Below are positions 16,853-25,281 of a stretch of 36,489 nt of DNA, piece by piece (the first letter of the stretch is position 1; the number at the start of each line of letters is the position of its first letter). Both the position numbers and the translations under genes were made by a program. The DNA lies in assembly GCF_017353455.1 (NCBI RefSeq), contig NZ_JAFMPZ010000491.1, positions 1 to 36,489 on the forward strand, in the 5' to 3' direction. The stretch comes from Streptomyces laculatispora (GTDB lineage Bacteria > Actinomycetota > Actinomycetes > Streptomycetales > Streptomycetaceae). A model generated the notes under the pieces. That model did no database searches. It had not been told where the DNA came from and worked only from the letters and a program-made list of their open reading frames with translations.

Positions 16853-17940
16853 AGCTTCGGCGCAATCTCTTCGGTCCAGATCCGGGTCCGCTCCTCCGGT
16901 GCCATGTGGCAGGCGGAGAAGTGCCCGTCGCCGACCTGCTTCAGCTCGGGACGCGTCGTGCGGGTGAGGTCGTCCTTGGGGATGTCCGCGTACGGGCAGC
17001 GCGGGTTGAAGGCGCAGCCGCTCGGGACGTTGATCAGCGACGGCGGCTGGCCCTTGACGGGGATCAGCCGCTCGGTCTCCTCACGGTCGATGCGCGGCAT
17101 CGAGGTGAGCAGACCCCAGGTGTACGGGTGCTGGGCCTCGTAGAAGACCTTCTCCGCCGAACCGCGCTCGATGCACCGGCCGCCGTACATCACCAGGAGC
17201 TCGTCGGCCATCTCGGCGACGACCCCGAGGTCATGGGTGATCATGATGACGGCGGAGCCGAACTCCTTCTGCAGGTCCCGGATCAGGTCCAGGATCTGCG
17301 CCTGGACGGTGACGTCCAGGGCGGTGGTCGGCTCGTCCGCGATGAGCAGTTCCGGGTTGTTGACCAGCGCCATCGCGATCATGGCGCGCTGGCGCATGCC
17401 GCCGGAGAACTCGTGCGGGTGGGAGTCGACCCGCTTGTGCGGCTCGGGGATGCCGACCCGGTCGAGCATCTCGATGGCGCGGGTGCGGGCGATCTTCTTG
17501 CTGACCTTGTTGTGGACCCGGTACGCCTCCACGATCTGCCCGCCGACCGTGAAGTACGGATGCATCGCGGAGAGCGGGTCCTGGAAGATCATGGCCATCT
17601 TGCGGCCGCGCAGCTCGCGCACCCGGGCGTCGGACGCGCCGATCAGCTCCTCGCCGTCCAGCCAGACCTCGCCCGAGATACGGGCGTTGGCGGCCGTGCG
17701 GTGCAGGCCCATCACCCCGAGCGAGGTGACGGACTTCCCGGAGCCGGACTCGCCCACGATGCCGAGGGTCTGTCCGGGCTTCACGTCGAAGCTGACGCCG
17801 TCGACCGACTTGACCAGGCCGTCATCCGTCTTGAAGTGGATGCGCAGGTCCCGGACGGAGAGGAAGGCGTCGTCGCTGCCGGCCGGCGCGGCGGCGGGCT
17901 CGCCGGCCACCGTGGTCTGTGCCTTGGAAACCTCGGTCAC
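16849..17940 (-). CDS. oligopeptide ABC transporter ATPase, DppD/OppD type
   Basis: A 363-residue ATPase partner of the DppF-type protein. It has Walker [10 protein letters not shown]-loop [12 protein letters not shown], signature EFSGGMRQR, Walker [13 protein letters not shown] and an H-loop MITHDLG. The C-terminal oligo_HPY region contains [14 protein letters not shown] and a later Cys. An Ala-rich leader of about 25 residues precedes the ABC domain. The start overlaps the permease stop by 4 nt and the stop overlaps the next ATPase by 4 nt, so the three gene ends are translationally linked. Confidence 0.94.
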   Translation of the reverse strand: MTEVSKAQTTVAGEPAAAPAGSDDAFLSVRDLRIHFKTDDGLVKSVDGVSFDVKPGQTLGIVGESGSGKSVTSLGVMGLHRTAANARISGEVWLDGEELIGASDARVRELRGRKMAMIFQDPLSAMHPYFTVGGQIVEAYRVHNKVSKKIARTRAIEMLDRVGIPEPHKRVDSHPHEFSGGMRQRAMIAMALVNNPELLIADEPTTALDVTVQAQILDLIRDLQKEFGSAVIMITHDLGVVAEMADELLVMYGGRCIERGSAEKVFYEAQHPYTWGLLTSMPRIDREETERLIPVKGQPPSLINVPSGCAFNPRCPYADIPKDDLTRTTRPELKQVGDGHFSACHMAPEERTRIWTEEIAPKL

Positions 17941-18947
17941 GAGTACCTCACCCTGGGGTCGATGGCGGCGTACACCAGGTCCACCAGCAGATTGCAGACA
18001 ACGATGAAGAAGGCCGCGATGAGCGTCACGCCCATCACGATGGGCAGGTCGTTCTGCTGGACGCCCTTGATCGCGTAGAAGCCGAGGCCCTGGAACGAGA
18101 ACACCTGCTCGGTGATGACCGCACCGCCGACCAGCAGACCGAAGTCCATGCCGAAGATGGTGACGATCGGGGTGAGCGCGGCCCGCAGACCGTGCTTGCC
18201 GATGATCACGCTCTCCTTGAGGCCCTTGGCACGGGCCGTACGGATGTAGTCCTCACCCATGGTCTCCAGCATCCCGGCTCTGGTGATCCGGGCGTACAGG
18301 GCGGAGTAGAGGAAGGCGAGCGAGCACCAGGGGATCAGCAGGTTCCAGGCCCAGTCCAGCGGACTGTCCGTGAAGGGGACGTAGTTGACGCCCTCCCAGA
18401 TCGGCCATTGGACGGTCAGCACTCCCAGCGCGAGCATGCCGGTGAAGAAGATCGGCAGCGAGACGCCGGCGAGCGCGACACCCATGAAGAAACGGTCGAG
18501 GAGCGAGCCCCGCTTGAGCGCGGAGACGACACCGATCGCCACACCGCTGATCAGCCAGATCACCGCGGCACCGATGGCCAGCGAGAACGTGACCGGGATA
18601 CGTGCGGACAGCTCGGGCCAGACCTCGACGTGGTTCTTGAACGAGTAGCCGAAGCACGGCACGCCGCAGTGCGAGGCGTCGGGGCCGAACTTGTAGTCGG
18701 CGCCGACGAAGATCTGCTTGAGGAAGTGCCAGAACTGCGCATACAGCGGCTGGTCGAGGCCAAGGTTCTGCTTGACCGCGAGGATGGACTGCGGATTGGC
18801 GTCCTTGCCCACGTACTGGGCCGCCAGTTGGTCCATCGTCTGCCCGGCGAGCCGGGGGACGAGGAAGAAGATCGCGAAGGTGACTGCGCTGACGATCAAC
18901 AGCAGCAGTACCGCGCCGAAGACGCGTCGGATGATGTACGCAGCCAC
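17937..18947 (-). CDS. oligopeptide ABC transporter permease, DppB/OppB type
   Basis: A 336-residue inner-membrane permease. The N-terminus YIIRRVFGAVLLLLIVSAVTF is the standard DppB opening helix. A long extracytoplasmic loop (about 30-105) follows, then five more membrane segments. The cytoplasmic EAA loop EDYIRTARAKGL docks with the ATPases. GTG 18947 lies 143 bp after the binding-protein gene, with a large hairpin between. It pairs with the DppC-type permease encoded at 20924-21922. Confidence 0.94.
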   Translation of the reverse strand: MAAYIIRRVFGAVLLLLIVSAVTFAIFFLVPRLAGQTMDQLAAQYVGKDANPQSILAVKQNLGLDQPLYAQFWHFLKQIFVGADYKFGPDASHCGVPCFGYSFKNHVEVWPELSARIPVTFSLAIGAAVIWLISGVAIGVVSALKRGSLLDRFFMGVALAGVSLPIFFTGMLALGVLTVQWPIWEGVNYVPFTDSPLDWAWNLLIPWCSLAFLYSALYARITRAGMLETMGEDYIRTARAKGLKESVIIGKHGLRAALTPIVTIFGMDFGLLVGGAVITEQVFSFQGLGFYAIKGVQQNDLPIVMGVTLIAAFFIVVCNLLVDLVYAAIDPRVRYS

Positions 18948-19045
18948 AGCTATCCGGCGCCGGTATCTGTCTGCCGGGGGTAACCCGTACGGTCGGACAC
19001 CGTGCCTTCACCTGCCTTTCAGGACAATTCTGGGGGCCCGGGGGG

Positions 19046-19082
19046 CCGCTCCCCGGGCCGCGGTGCGCGGCCCGGGGAGCGG
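19046..19082 (-). terminator. 17-bp perfect hairpin after the binding-protein gene
   Basis: CCGCTCCCCGGGCCGCG (19046-19062) pairs perfectly with 19066-19082 around a 3-nt loop. It begins 8 bp after the binding-protein stop codon. There is no U-tract. Inside a transporter operon, such a stem probably ends or slows most transcripts and protects the 3' end, so that more binding protein than membrane components is made. Confidence 0.75.
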
Positions 19083-19090
19083 GGCCGTAC

Positions 19091-20851
19091 CTACTTGGCG
19101 GAACCCATCAGCACGTAGTCGTACATGCCGAGGTAGGCCTGGGTGACCGTGACGTTCGTCGCGGACTTCGGCCGGAGCAGCAGGTTCTTGCGGTAGATCA
19201 GCGGCACGGCGGTCGCACCTTCGGCCACGGCCTTGTCGACGTCGCCCCACGCCTTCTCACGGGCGGCGGTGTCGGTGTTGGCGATGCCCTCGTTGAGCAG
19301 CTTGTTGATCTTCGGGTCGTTCAGTTCCTGGACGTTGTTGCCACCGGACGGCTTGATGGCCGAGCCGTTGATGATCTGGTCCAGGAAGCCGAAGCCGGTC
19401 GGCCAGTCGGCACCCCAGGCACTCATGATCATGCCGAGCTTGTTGGCGTGCACGTAGCTCGGGTTGCCCGCGAAGTTCGAGAAGTACTTACCGGCCGGGA
19501 AGCTCTTGATCTCGGCGTTGACGCCGATCTTCTTGAGCGAGGCCTGCACCGCGGTGACCATGGCCATCTCGGCGGGGCGGTCGGAGCGGGCCGAGATCTT
19601 GGTGTCGAAGCCGTTCGGCTTGTTGCACTGCTTCAGCTCGTCCTTGGCCTTGGCCTCGTCGCCCTTGTGGCCGGCGGACTCGTACAGGTCGAACTTCGAG
19701 TAGCCGTTGACCGTCGGCGGCAGCAGGGTCGTCGCGACGTCACCCTTGGGGTCGCCACCCTGGGCGGCCTGGACCGACGCCTTGTCGACGCCCCACTGAA
19801 CGGCCTTGCGGCAGTGGATGTTGTCGAACGGCTTCACGTTGACGTTCAGACCGATGTACGAGGTGGCACCCGCGTACGAGTTGTCGGTCTGCTTCTTCAG
19901 GTCGGCCTTGGTGAGCACCTTCGGCTGGGTGGCCGGGGCGACACCGGTGCCGGCGCCGTCAACGGTGATGTTGTCGGCGAGCAGGTTGTTGTCGACCGTC
20001 TCCTGCTTGACCTTGAAGCGCACCGTCACCTTGTCCGGCAGGGCCGGGCGGTTCGGGTCGGTCTTCGGGTCCCAGTTCGAGTTGCGCACGAGGGTCGCGC
20101 CGCGGCCCTCGTCGTACGACTCGAACTTGTACGGGCCCGAGGACACGATGTGCTTGACGTAGTCGGCACCCTTGTCCTTCGAGGCCGGCACGGGGGCCGT
20201 CTGCGAGAAGGTCGCCAGGTAGTCGAAGTCCGCGAAGGCGTCCTTCAGCTTGAAGACGATCGTGGTGTCGTCCGGCGTCTCGATGGAGGAGATGCCGTCG
20301 GGGCTCTTGTCCTTGTACGGACCCTTGTACTTGTCGCCGCCGGCCAGGTGGGCCTTGAAGTACGTCGGGCCGTTGGACAGGGCCTCCGGCGCGAAGTTGG
20401 AGCGCTCGACGGCGTACTTGACGTCCTTCGAGGTGATCGGGGTCCCGTCCTCGAACTTGAGACCCTTCCTCAGCGTGTACGTCCAGGTCTTCGCGTCCGC
20501 GCTCGGCTTGCCGAGGCCCTCCGCGAGGTCCGGGACGATCTCCAGGCCGTCCTTGCCGGCGGCCGGCTTGAAGGACGTCAGGGTGCGGCCGTACAGGCGG
20601 GAGAGGTTCTGCACCCAGCCGTAGTACGTGTTGCCGGGGTCAAGGGAGTCGGGCTCGTCGGAGAGCTCGATCTTGACGGTCCCGCCCTTCTTGTCCGACT
20701 TGTTGACGATCGACGTCAGCCCGGCGTCAGTGGCGCCGGAGCCCTTGTTGTCGGTGCCGCCGTTGTCGTCCTTGGAGCCGTTGCACGCGGACGCGCCCAG
20801 CATCAGGACCACAGCCGTGGCAACCACCGCTGTCGTTTTTCTGGTCTTCAC
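19091..20851 (-). CDS. peptide ABC transporter substrate-binding lipoprotein (SBP_bac_5)
   Basis: A 586-residue exported lipoprotein. A short basic start and hydrophobic core end in the lipobox LGASAC, so Cys23 would be lipidated and anchor it outside the membrane. A Gly/Asp/Asn-rich flexible linker follows. The body matches the family 5 solute-binding fold used for oligopeptides, with segments such as EPDSLDPGNTYYGW near the start and KTWTYTLRKGLKFEDGTPIT. GTG 20851 has GAGGGG about 12 nt upstream, and a small TGAGG/CCTCA inverted repeat spans that site. It is second in the operon, between the two permeases, as in bldK-type loci. The peptide bound is unknown. Confidence 0.94.
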   Translation of the reverse strand: MKTRKTTAVVATAVVLMLGASACNGSKDDNGGTDNKGSGATDAGLTSIVNKSDKKGGTVKIELSDEPDSLDPGNTYYGWVQNLSRLYGRTLTSFKPAAGKDGLEIVPDLAEGLGKPSADAKTWTYTLRKGLKFEDGTPITSKDVKYAVERSNFAPEALSNGPTYFKAHLAGGDKYKGPYKDKSPDGISSIETPDDTTIVFKLKDAFADFDYLATFSQTAPVPASKDKGADYVKHIVSSGPYKFESYDEGRGATLVRNSNWDPKTDPNRPALPDKVTVRFKVKQETVDNNLLADNITVDGAGTGVAPATQPKVLTKADLKKQTDNSYAGATSYIGLNVNVKPFDNIHCRKAVQWGVDKASVQAAQGGDPKGDVATTLLPPTVNGYSKFDLYESAGHKGDEAKAKDELKQCNKPNGFDTKISARSDRPAEMAMVTAVQASLKKIGVNAEIKSFPAGKYFSNFAGNPSYVHANKLGMIMSAWGADWPTGFGFLDQIINGSAIKPSGGNNVQELNDPKINKLLNEGIANTDTAAREKAWGDVDKAVAEGATAVPLIYRKNLLLRPKSATNVTVTQAYLGMYDYVLMGSAK

Positions 20852-20923
20852 CTGAGGAAATTCCCCTCAATCGATGGTTGCCATGGCATGTCGCCCGTCG
20901 ATTTGACGAGCGCCCGGGCACTA

Positions 20924-21922
20924 CTACTTGCTGCGGGGGTCGAGGGCATCACGCAGCCCGTCTCCCAGCAGGTTGAACGCCAGGACCGTGACGAAGATGG
21001 CCACGCCTGGCACGATCATGTACATCGGGTCGTTCTGGTAGAAGTCGATCGCGTTGGTGAGCATCCCGCCCCAGGAGGCCTGCGGCGGGGCGATACCGAC
21101 CCCGAGATAGCTGAGGCCCGCCTCGAAGAGGATGTTCGAGGGAATCAGCAGCGTGGAGTAGACCAGGATGGGTGCCACCAGGTTCGGCAGCAGCTCCCGG
21201 AAGAGGATGAAGGGCCCCCGGGCACCCAGCGACCGGGCCGCCTCGACGAATTCGCGGTTGCGCAGGCTCATCGTCTGGGCGCGGACGATACGGCCCATGT
21301 ACGGCCAGCTGAAGAAGCCGATCACGAAGATCAGTACGGCGATCCGCAGCGGCAGCCCCTCCAGACCGAAGGCTCCGTCCTGCAGCGCCGCCGAGATGGA
21401 GATCGCGAACAGCAGCAGCGGGAAGGCCAGGAAGGTGTCCATCATGCGGCTGATGATCGTGTCGACCCAGCCGCCGTAGAACCCCGAGACCACGCCGAAG
21501 AAGACGCCGATCACCACGGAGAGCAGCGTGGCGCCGACGGCGACGACGAGGGAGACCCACGAGCCCTCGATGACCCGGGTCATGATGTCGCGGCCGTACT
21601 GCGGTTCGACGCCGAGCGGATGACTCCAGCTCATGCCGCCCCAGTCGCCCTTGGGGGCGAGCAGCGCGGGGTCGATGAGCTCCTGGTGGAACTCGTTGGG
21701 GTCCAGCCCGAAGACGGCCTGGATCGGCTTGGAGAGAACGGCGAGCAGGATCAGCAGGATGACAACGATGCCGCCGGCAACGGCCACCTTGTCGCGCTTG
21801 AAGCGCGTCCAGGCGATCTGCCCGAGCGAACGGCCCTCGATCTGGCTCTGTTTGACTCCCGTGAGTACTGCCTCCGGCTGAGCCTCGGCAGCCGATCCGG
21901 TGGTCTCGATCGGTGCGGTCAC
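20924..21922 (-). CDS. oligopeptide ABC transporter permease, DppC/OppC type
   Basis: A 332-residue inner-membrane permease with the OppC-type N-terminal cytoplasmic segment (QIAWTRFKRDKVAVAGGIVV leading into helix 1). An extracytoplasmic loop, five further membrane segments and the EAA loop REFVEAARSLGARG follow. GTG 21922 has GGGAGGGG about 13 nt upstream and AAAGG closer. It is the first gene of the importer operon. The order permease, binding protein, permease, ATPase, ATPase is that of bldK-type operons of streptomycetes, not of the classical binding-protein-first dpp/opp operon. BldK identity itself is not claimed. Confidence 0.94.
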   Translation of the reverse strand: MTAPIETTGSAAEAQPEAVLTGVKQSQIEGRSLGQIAWTRFKRDKVAVAGGIVVILLILLAVLSKPIQAVFGLDPNEFHQELIDPALLAPKGDWGGMSWSHPLGVEPQYGRDIMTRVIEGSWVSLVVAVGATLLSVVIGVFFGVVSGFYGGWVDTIISRMMDTFLAFPLLLFAISISAALQDGAFGLEGLPLRIAVLIFVIGFFSWPYMGRIVRAQTMSLRNREFVEAARSLGARGPFILFRELLPNLVAPILVYSTLLIPSNILFEAGLSYLGVGIAPPQASWGGMLTNAIDFYQNDPMYMIVPGVAIFVTVLAFNLLGDGLRDALDPRSK

Positions 21923-22118
21923 AGTGCCTTTGACCCCTCCCGCCGGCGGTGGCCGGCCCTTGCTCGCCGCGGTAACGGCCAGGCGCGTGTCAGCCGCGCA
22001 TGTTCATGCGGCTGATGTCTCGGTGCGAAAAAGCATCTGCGGAATGTCCGTCGGGGCAACCTCGTACAAAGGGCCGACGATCCCCACTAGCCGGGAGTCT
22101 TCAACGCAGTTGCGATCA

Positions 22119-22136
22119 CCCGCCAGACCTGGCGGG
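22119..22136. promoter_or_regulatory. perfect inverted repeat upstream of the peptide importer
   Basis: CCCGCCAG-AC-CTGGCGGG is an 8-bp perfect palindrome with a 2-bp centre, about 200 bp upstream of the first permease start. The size and the short spacer suit a dimeric regulator site better than a terminator. The binding protein is unknown. Confidence 0.45.
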
Positions 22137-22302
22137 GAATGTTTGCTCAAACGTGATGCGGTCAGTGAGCTTCCGTTATCCGGACAGCTTGATCGAGTGA
22201 GCGGACCACTCGGCCACTAATCCACCAGAACGGACATGACACCCAACAGGCCTTATTGAGTGGCTATTTGGGTGACCGCGGCGGTCGCCTTGTCCGGCGG
22301 AG

Positions 22303-22332
22303 GGACCTTTGTCCGCTCCGGTGAGCGGGTCC
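22303..22332 (-). terminator. hairpin after the first sseB-like gene
   Basis: CCGCTC (22313-22318) and GAGCGG (22323-22328) pair around a 4-nt loop, and flanking GGACC and GGTCC can extend the stem. It lies within 10-40 bp of the stop codon at 22340 on the minus strand. Confidence 0.45.
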
Positions 22333-22339
22333 GGCGGGC

Positions 22340-23185
22340 CTAGTAGGCGTGCGGGGCCGGACCGGGTGCCTGCGGGTAGCCGTAACCGGGAGCGACGACA
22401 CCGCTCCGGCCGGCCGGGGCGTGCGATTCACGGTCGTAGAACGGACGGGAGTTGCCGCGCAGCCACATCGCGACCGGGTCGTACTCGTCGGACATGGCTA
22501 CGGTGGAGACCGGCAGCCCCTCCGGGACCGCGCCGATCGACTGCTGCATCATCGCGCGCACCGCGTCGACGGACGGCTGGCTGGTGTCGTACAGATCGAG
22601 ACCGATGGCGAGGTACGGGACACCGAGCGCGGGCTGCACCCAGGCGCGCCGCAGCGAGCGGATCGCCGGGGTGTGGTGGGCGTTGCGCGTCAGCTGGGCG
22701 TAGAACTGCGGGGTCTCGACGGCGGGGTCGCTGATCCGCAGCGGACCGGCGGGCATCCGGTCGAGGCCGGTGGCGATCCGCCGCAGGTCGAGCCAGGGAA
22801 TGCCCACGCCGCCGCCCGGGGCGTGCGGGTTCAGCCAGATGCCCCAGCGGTCGGGGAACAGGGCGCGGGCGATGTCGCGGCCGCCCACCACCTCATGGGC
22901 CCGGTTCCAGCCGCTGGCGGAGAGCTCCTGGGCGGAGGTGACACAGGGGGCGTAGCCGAGGCCGTCGATCTCCATGTTGCCGTACTGGGCGTCGGGCGAA
23001 CCGGCCCGGCCGTTCCAGAGCAGCATCCAGATCCGGTCACCCGCCAGGGCCTGGAGCAGAGCCTCGTACGCGTCGTAGCGCCCGGGTGTCACTTGGCGCA
23101 GCATGTGCTCGACCTCTCCCCGGGCTCTCGGCTCCGCTCGAGCAGGGGAGATCCCATCGGCCGCCCCCATGCCTGACGCACTCAC
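22340..23185 (-). CDS. SseB-family protein
   Basis: A 281-residue protein with an SseB N-terminal domain (about 40-140, including RIWMLLWNG and a GIWLNPHAPGGGVGIPW core). The C-terminal SseB region ends in MWLRGNSRPFYDR, followed by a Gly/Pro/Tyr-rich tail. SseB was named for enhanced serine sensitivity in E. coli; its biochemical role is unknown. GTG 23185 is chosen because GAGGGG lies upstream; ATG 23170 and ATG 23119 (MLRQVTPG) are alternatives, and the core begins after the latter. A second SseB-like gene lies directly upstream. Sitting beside glycine/serine genes may be meaningful but could be chance. Confidence 0.82.
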   Translation of the reverse strand: MSASGMGAADGISPARAEPRARGEVEHMLRQVTPGRYDAYEALLQALAGDRIWMLLWNGRAGSPDAQYGNMEIDGLGYAPCVTSAQELSASGWNRAHEVVGGRDIARALFPDRWGIWLNPHAPGGGVGIPWLDLRRIATGLDRMPAGPLRISDPAVETPQFYAQLTRNAHHTPAIRSLRRAWVQPALGVPYLAIGLDLYDTSQPSVDAVRAMMQQSIGAVPEGLPVSTVAMSDEYDPVAMWLRGNSRPFYDRESHAPAGRSGVVAPGYGYPQAPGPAPHAY

Positions 23186-23352
23186 CCTGGGTCCCGCCCC
23201 TCTTCGATCCACTGTGTCGGCCTGCCGCTCCCGGGGCACTCGGGTACGGCACGGTGCCGAGGCACCAGCCATCAAACCAGCTTAGGTGCCGGTCCTGACA
23301 CCGACTTGACGCCATGGGCCGCCGCCGTCACCCCGCGGTACAGCGGGCCGCG

Positions 23353-24123
23353 CTACTCGGCGGCGCGCTGGTAGAACGGCCGGATCCTCGCGCGCATCCA
23401 GTCGGCGACCGGGTCCTGCGCCACGTCGAGCAGCACCAGATTGACCGGCCACCGCACCTCGACGCGGCCGAGCGCGCGGCCGAGGGCGTCCATGGGGGCG
23501 TTGCGCCCGGCGCCGTCCCAGGTCGAGAACTCGACGCCGACGAAGAGCACGGGGTCGCCGCCCTCGATGCTGGCCAGGGCCCTGCGGGCGCTGAGCACGA
23601 CGCCGCTCTCCTCGAACTCGCCGGCCGCGGCGGAGAGGAAGTCGACGGGCTCCTCCTTCCAGTCCGGCTCGTAGAGCCGGACCCGGCCGCCGCTGGACGG
23701 TCCGTCGAGCACGGTGCGTCCGGCCCGGCAGAGTTCGGCCACGGCGGGCGGCGGGAGCGGCATCCCGACGGCGCCGCCCGGGTTCACCGCGATGCCGAGC
23801 TGCGGGGGCAGTCCGCGGGCGAACTCGACGGCGGGCGCCACGGTGAAGGACATATGGGTGCCGACGCAGGCGATGAACTGCTGCTCGGAGCTGAACACGG
23901 GGACGTACGGTGCGCCGTCGATCTCCAGTGTCGGCAGGTCCAGGTCGGGGGCTTCCGGCCCGCCGCCGTTGGGCAGGGGCACCCAGAGATGGCTGCGGCC
24001 GAGCACCTCCACGAGCCGGCCGCCCGCTTCCGGGCTGCCGAGCGAGGCGCCCAGTACCTCTTCGAGCTCGTTGGCCGGCCATCCGCCCTGCGGAGTGGTG
24101 TGACCCTGTGCCGGAATGTCCAC
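23353..24123 (-). CDS. second SseB-family protein
   Basis: A 256-residue paralogue of the neighbouring SseB-like protein. The N-terminal SseB domain (about 20-120) includes LWVPLPNGGG, the PVFSSEQQFIACVG segment and GIAVNPGGAVGMPLPP. The C-terminal region ends with DWMRARIRPFYQR, matching the WLR...RPFY ending of the first copy. GTG 24123 has AGAGGGA at good spacing; a very long frame continues upstream through the ATPase gene but its translation there is a shadow. It probably shares a transcript with the ATPase gene 77 bp upstream. Confidence 0.84.
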   Translation of the reverse strand: MDIPAQGHTTPQGGWPANELEEVLGASLGSPEAGGRLVEVLGRSHLWVPLPNGGGPEAPDLDLPTLEIDGAPYVPVFSSEQQFIACVGTHMSFTVAPAVEFARGLPPQLGIAVNPGGAVGMPLPPPAVAELCRAGRTVLDGPSSGGRVRLYEPDWKEEPVDFLSAAAGEFEESGVVLSARRALASIEGGDPVLFVGVEFSTWDGAGRNAPMDALGRALGRVEVRWPVNLVLLDVAQDPVADWMRARIRPFYQRAAE

Positions 24124-24200
24124 TGCTTCCCTCTCTCGCCCCGTGCCGTGCAGCAAGAGGTTAGCGCCGCGCACCGGGTGTCCAGGCATCGGGCAGTGGG

Positions 24201-24890
24201 CTACCCGTCCTCGCTCTGTGCCTCCGCGAAGGTGATCCGGGTCAGCAGCGTCGCCGCCTCGCGGTCCAGCAGCACCGCCGAGACGCAGCCGAGCGGCAGA
24301 GTGCCCGTCTCGGTGTCCCGCAGCAGCCTCCGCAGGGCCCTGCGGTGCCGGGCGAACGCGTAGCCGGAGACGCCGCGCCCGCGTTCGAGCTGGCCCGCCC
24401 GCGCGGTCTGCGGGGTGACGTCGAGCAGGACGAGGTGCAGGATGCGGCCGCGCCGCCGGGCGTCGCGCGCCAGCCAGCCGCGCACCCAGGCCTGGGTGCC
24501 GCAGTCGTGGACGACGACGGAGGCGCCGGAGCGCAGCACCTGCCACAGCCCCCAGTAGTGGGCGACGCGGACGAGCGGGCGGTAGAGGGCGTAGGGGACT
24601 AAGCGGGGCAGCAGGCCGGCCCAGCGGTCCCTGGTGTCCTGGGAGTCGATGACGCGGGCGGACACGGCCCGTCTGATCAGGGTCGATTTGCCGCTGCCCG
24701 GCAGTCCGGAGACCACCACGACATCGCCCGCCGCGAAGTGCAGGCCGCGCGGGCTGCGCCCGGCCCGGTCCCGCAGATCCCGTACGACGGGTCCGCGCGG
24801 GCCCCGCGCCCCCCGGGCCGGCGCACCCGGCTGTGCGGGCAGCGCGCCGTGCGCGGCTCCCGCGGTCGTCGCGTACCGCTGCAACGTCAT
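24201..24890 (-). CDS. P-loop ATPase/kinase-like protein (AAA_33 type)
   Basis: A 229-residue protein. After a variable Ala/Arg/Pro-rich N-terminal 50 residues, VVVVSGLPGSGKST (57-70) is a clear Walker A of the small-kinase/zeta-like AAA_33 type. VVVHDCGTQAWVRGWLA supplies the likely Walker B/lid region, and HLVLLDVTPQTA a second strand. It could phosphorylate a small molecule or RNA end, but the substrate is unknown. ATG 24890 is preferred over ATG 24896 because AGGGGG lies 6 nt before it. It is divergent from the gcvT riboswitch and upstream of the second sseB-like gene. Confidence 0.75.
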   Translation of the reverse strand: MTLQRYATTAGAAHGALPAQPGAPARGARGPRGPVVRDLRDRAGRSPRGLHFAAGDVVVVSGLPGSGKSTLIRRAVSARVIDSQDTRDRWAGLLPRLVPYALYRPLVRVAHYWGLWQVLRSGASVVVHDCGTQAWVRGWLARDARRRGRILHLVLLDVTPQTARAGQLERGRGVSGYAFARHRRALRRLLRDTETGTLPLGCVSAVLLDREAATLLTRITFAEAQSEDG

Positions 24891-25052
24891 CGTCATCCCC
24901 CTGTCGGCAGACCCACACCTGCCAAGAAGTGTAAAGAAAAGGTAATGCGGCACAAGCATGCGACCCGCCGGATCCAGGGGGGTACCGGCGCCCCACGGCC
25001 CGGCGATGCGTGCGATGATGACCCGGCCAACTGCATAAAGGCCGCTTGAATC

Positions 25053-25234
25053 CGCGCGGGAGAGTTCCGGCCACTGGGCCGGGCGCCGAAGGAGCAAGAT
25101 CCTCCCTTGAATCTCTCAGGCCCCGTACCGCGTGGATGAGGCAGATCTGAAAAGCGAGTCGCCCGGCGGCTCCACCCAAGGTGCAAGCCGAACCCCTGCG
25201 GGGTCTCTCGGCGAACCTCTCAGGTTCCGATGAC
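25053..25234 (+). ncRNA. tandem glycine riboswitch upstream of gcvT
   Basis: Two consecutive glycine aptamers precede gcvT. Each contains the conserved CTCTCAGG element (25113-25120 and 25217-25224), preceded by a purine-rich stem side (CGGGAGAG at the start; GCCGAAGGAGCAA and CCAAGGTGCAAG as the core segments). The second ends in GATGACAGATGGGGAGG. The gcvT start lies about 47 nt further on. Glycine binding to such tandem RNAs normally turns on glycine-cleavage genes. Boundaries are approximate, and I did not see a clear intrinsic terminator, so control may act on translation. Confidence 0.92.
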
Positions 25235-25281
25235 AGATGGGGAGGGATCGTCCTCGTCGTCATGCCCTGGGAGCCATATCA

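Larger units (their letters stand above)
21923..22339. other. importer operon leader and sseB terminator region
   Basis: A 417-bp gap between the importer operon and an sseB-like gene, both on the minus strand. It holds a terminator-like hairpin near the sseB end, a perfect 8-bp inverted repeat at 22119-22136, and presumably the importer promoter. I see no coding sequence with family likeness on either strand. Confidence 0.6.

Noticed and set aside
23353-25263. One long protein fusing the second SseB-like protein with sequence antisense or out of frame to the ATPase and the riboswitch
   Set aside because: Only the part after GTG 24123 has SseB likeness, and that GTG has a good ribosome-binding site. 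The rest overlaps the ATPase gene and the riboswitch in another frame.
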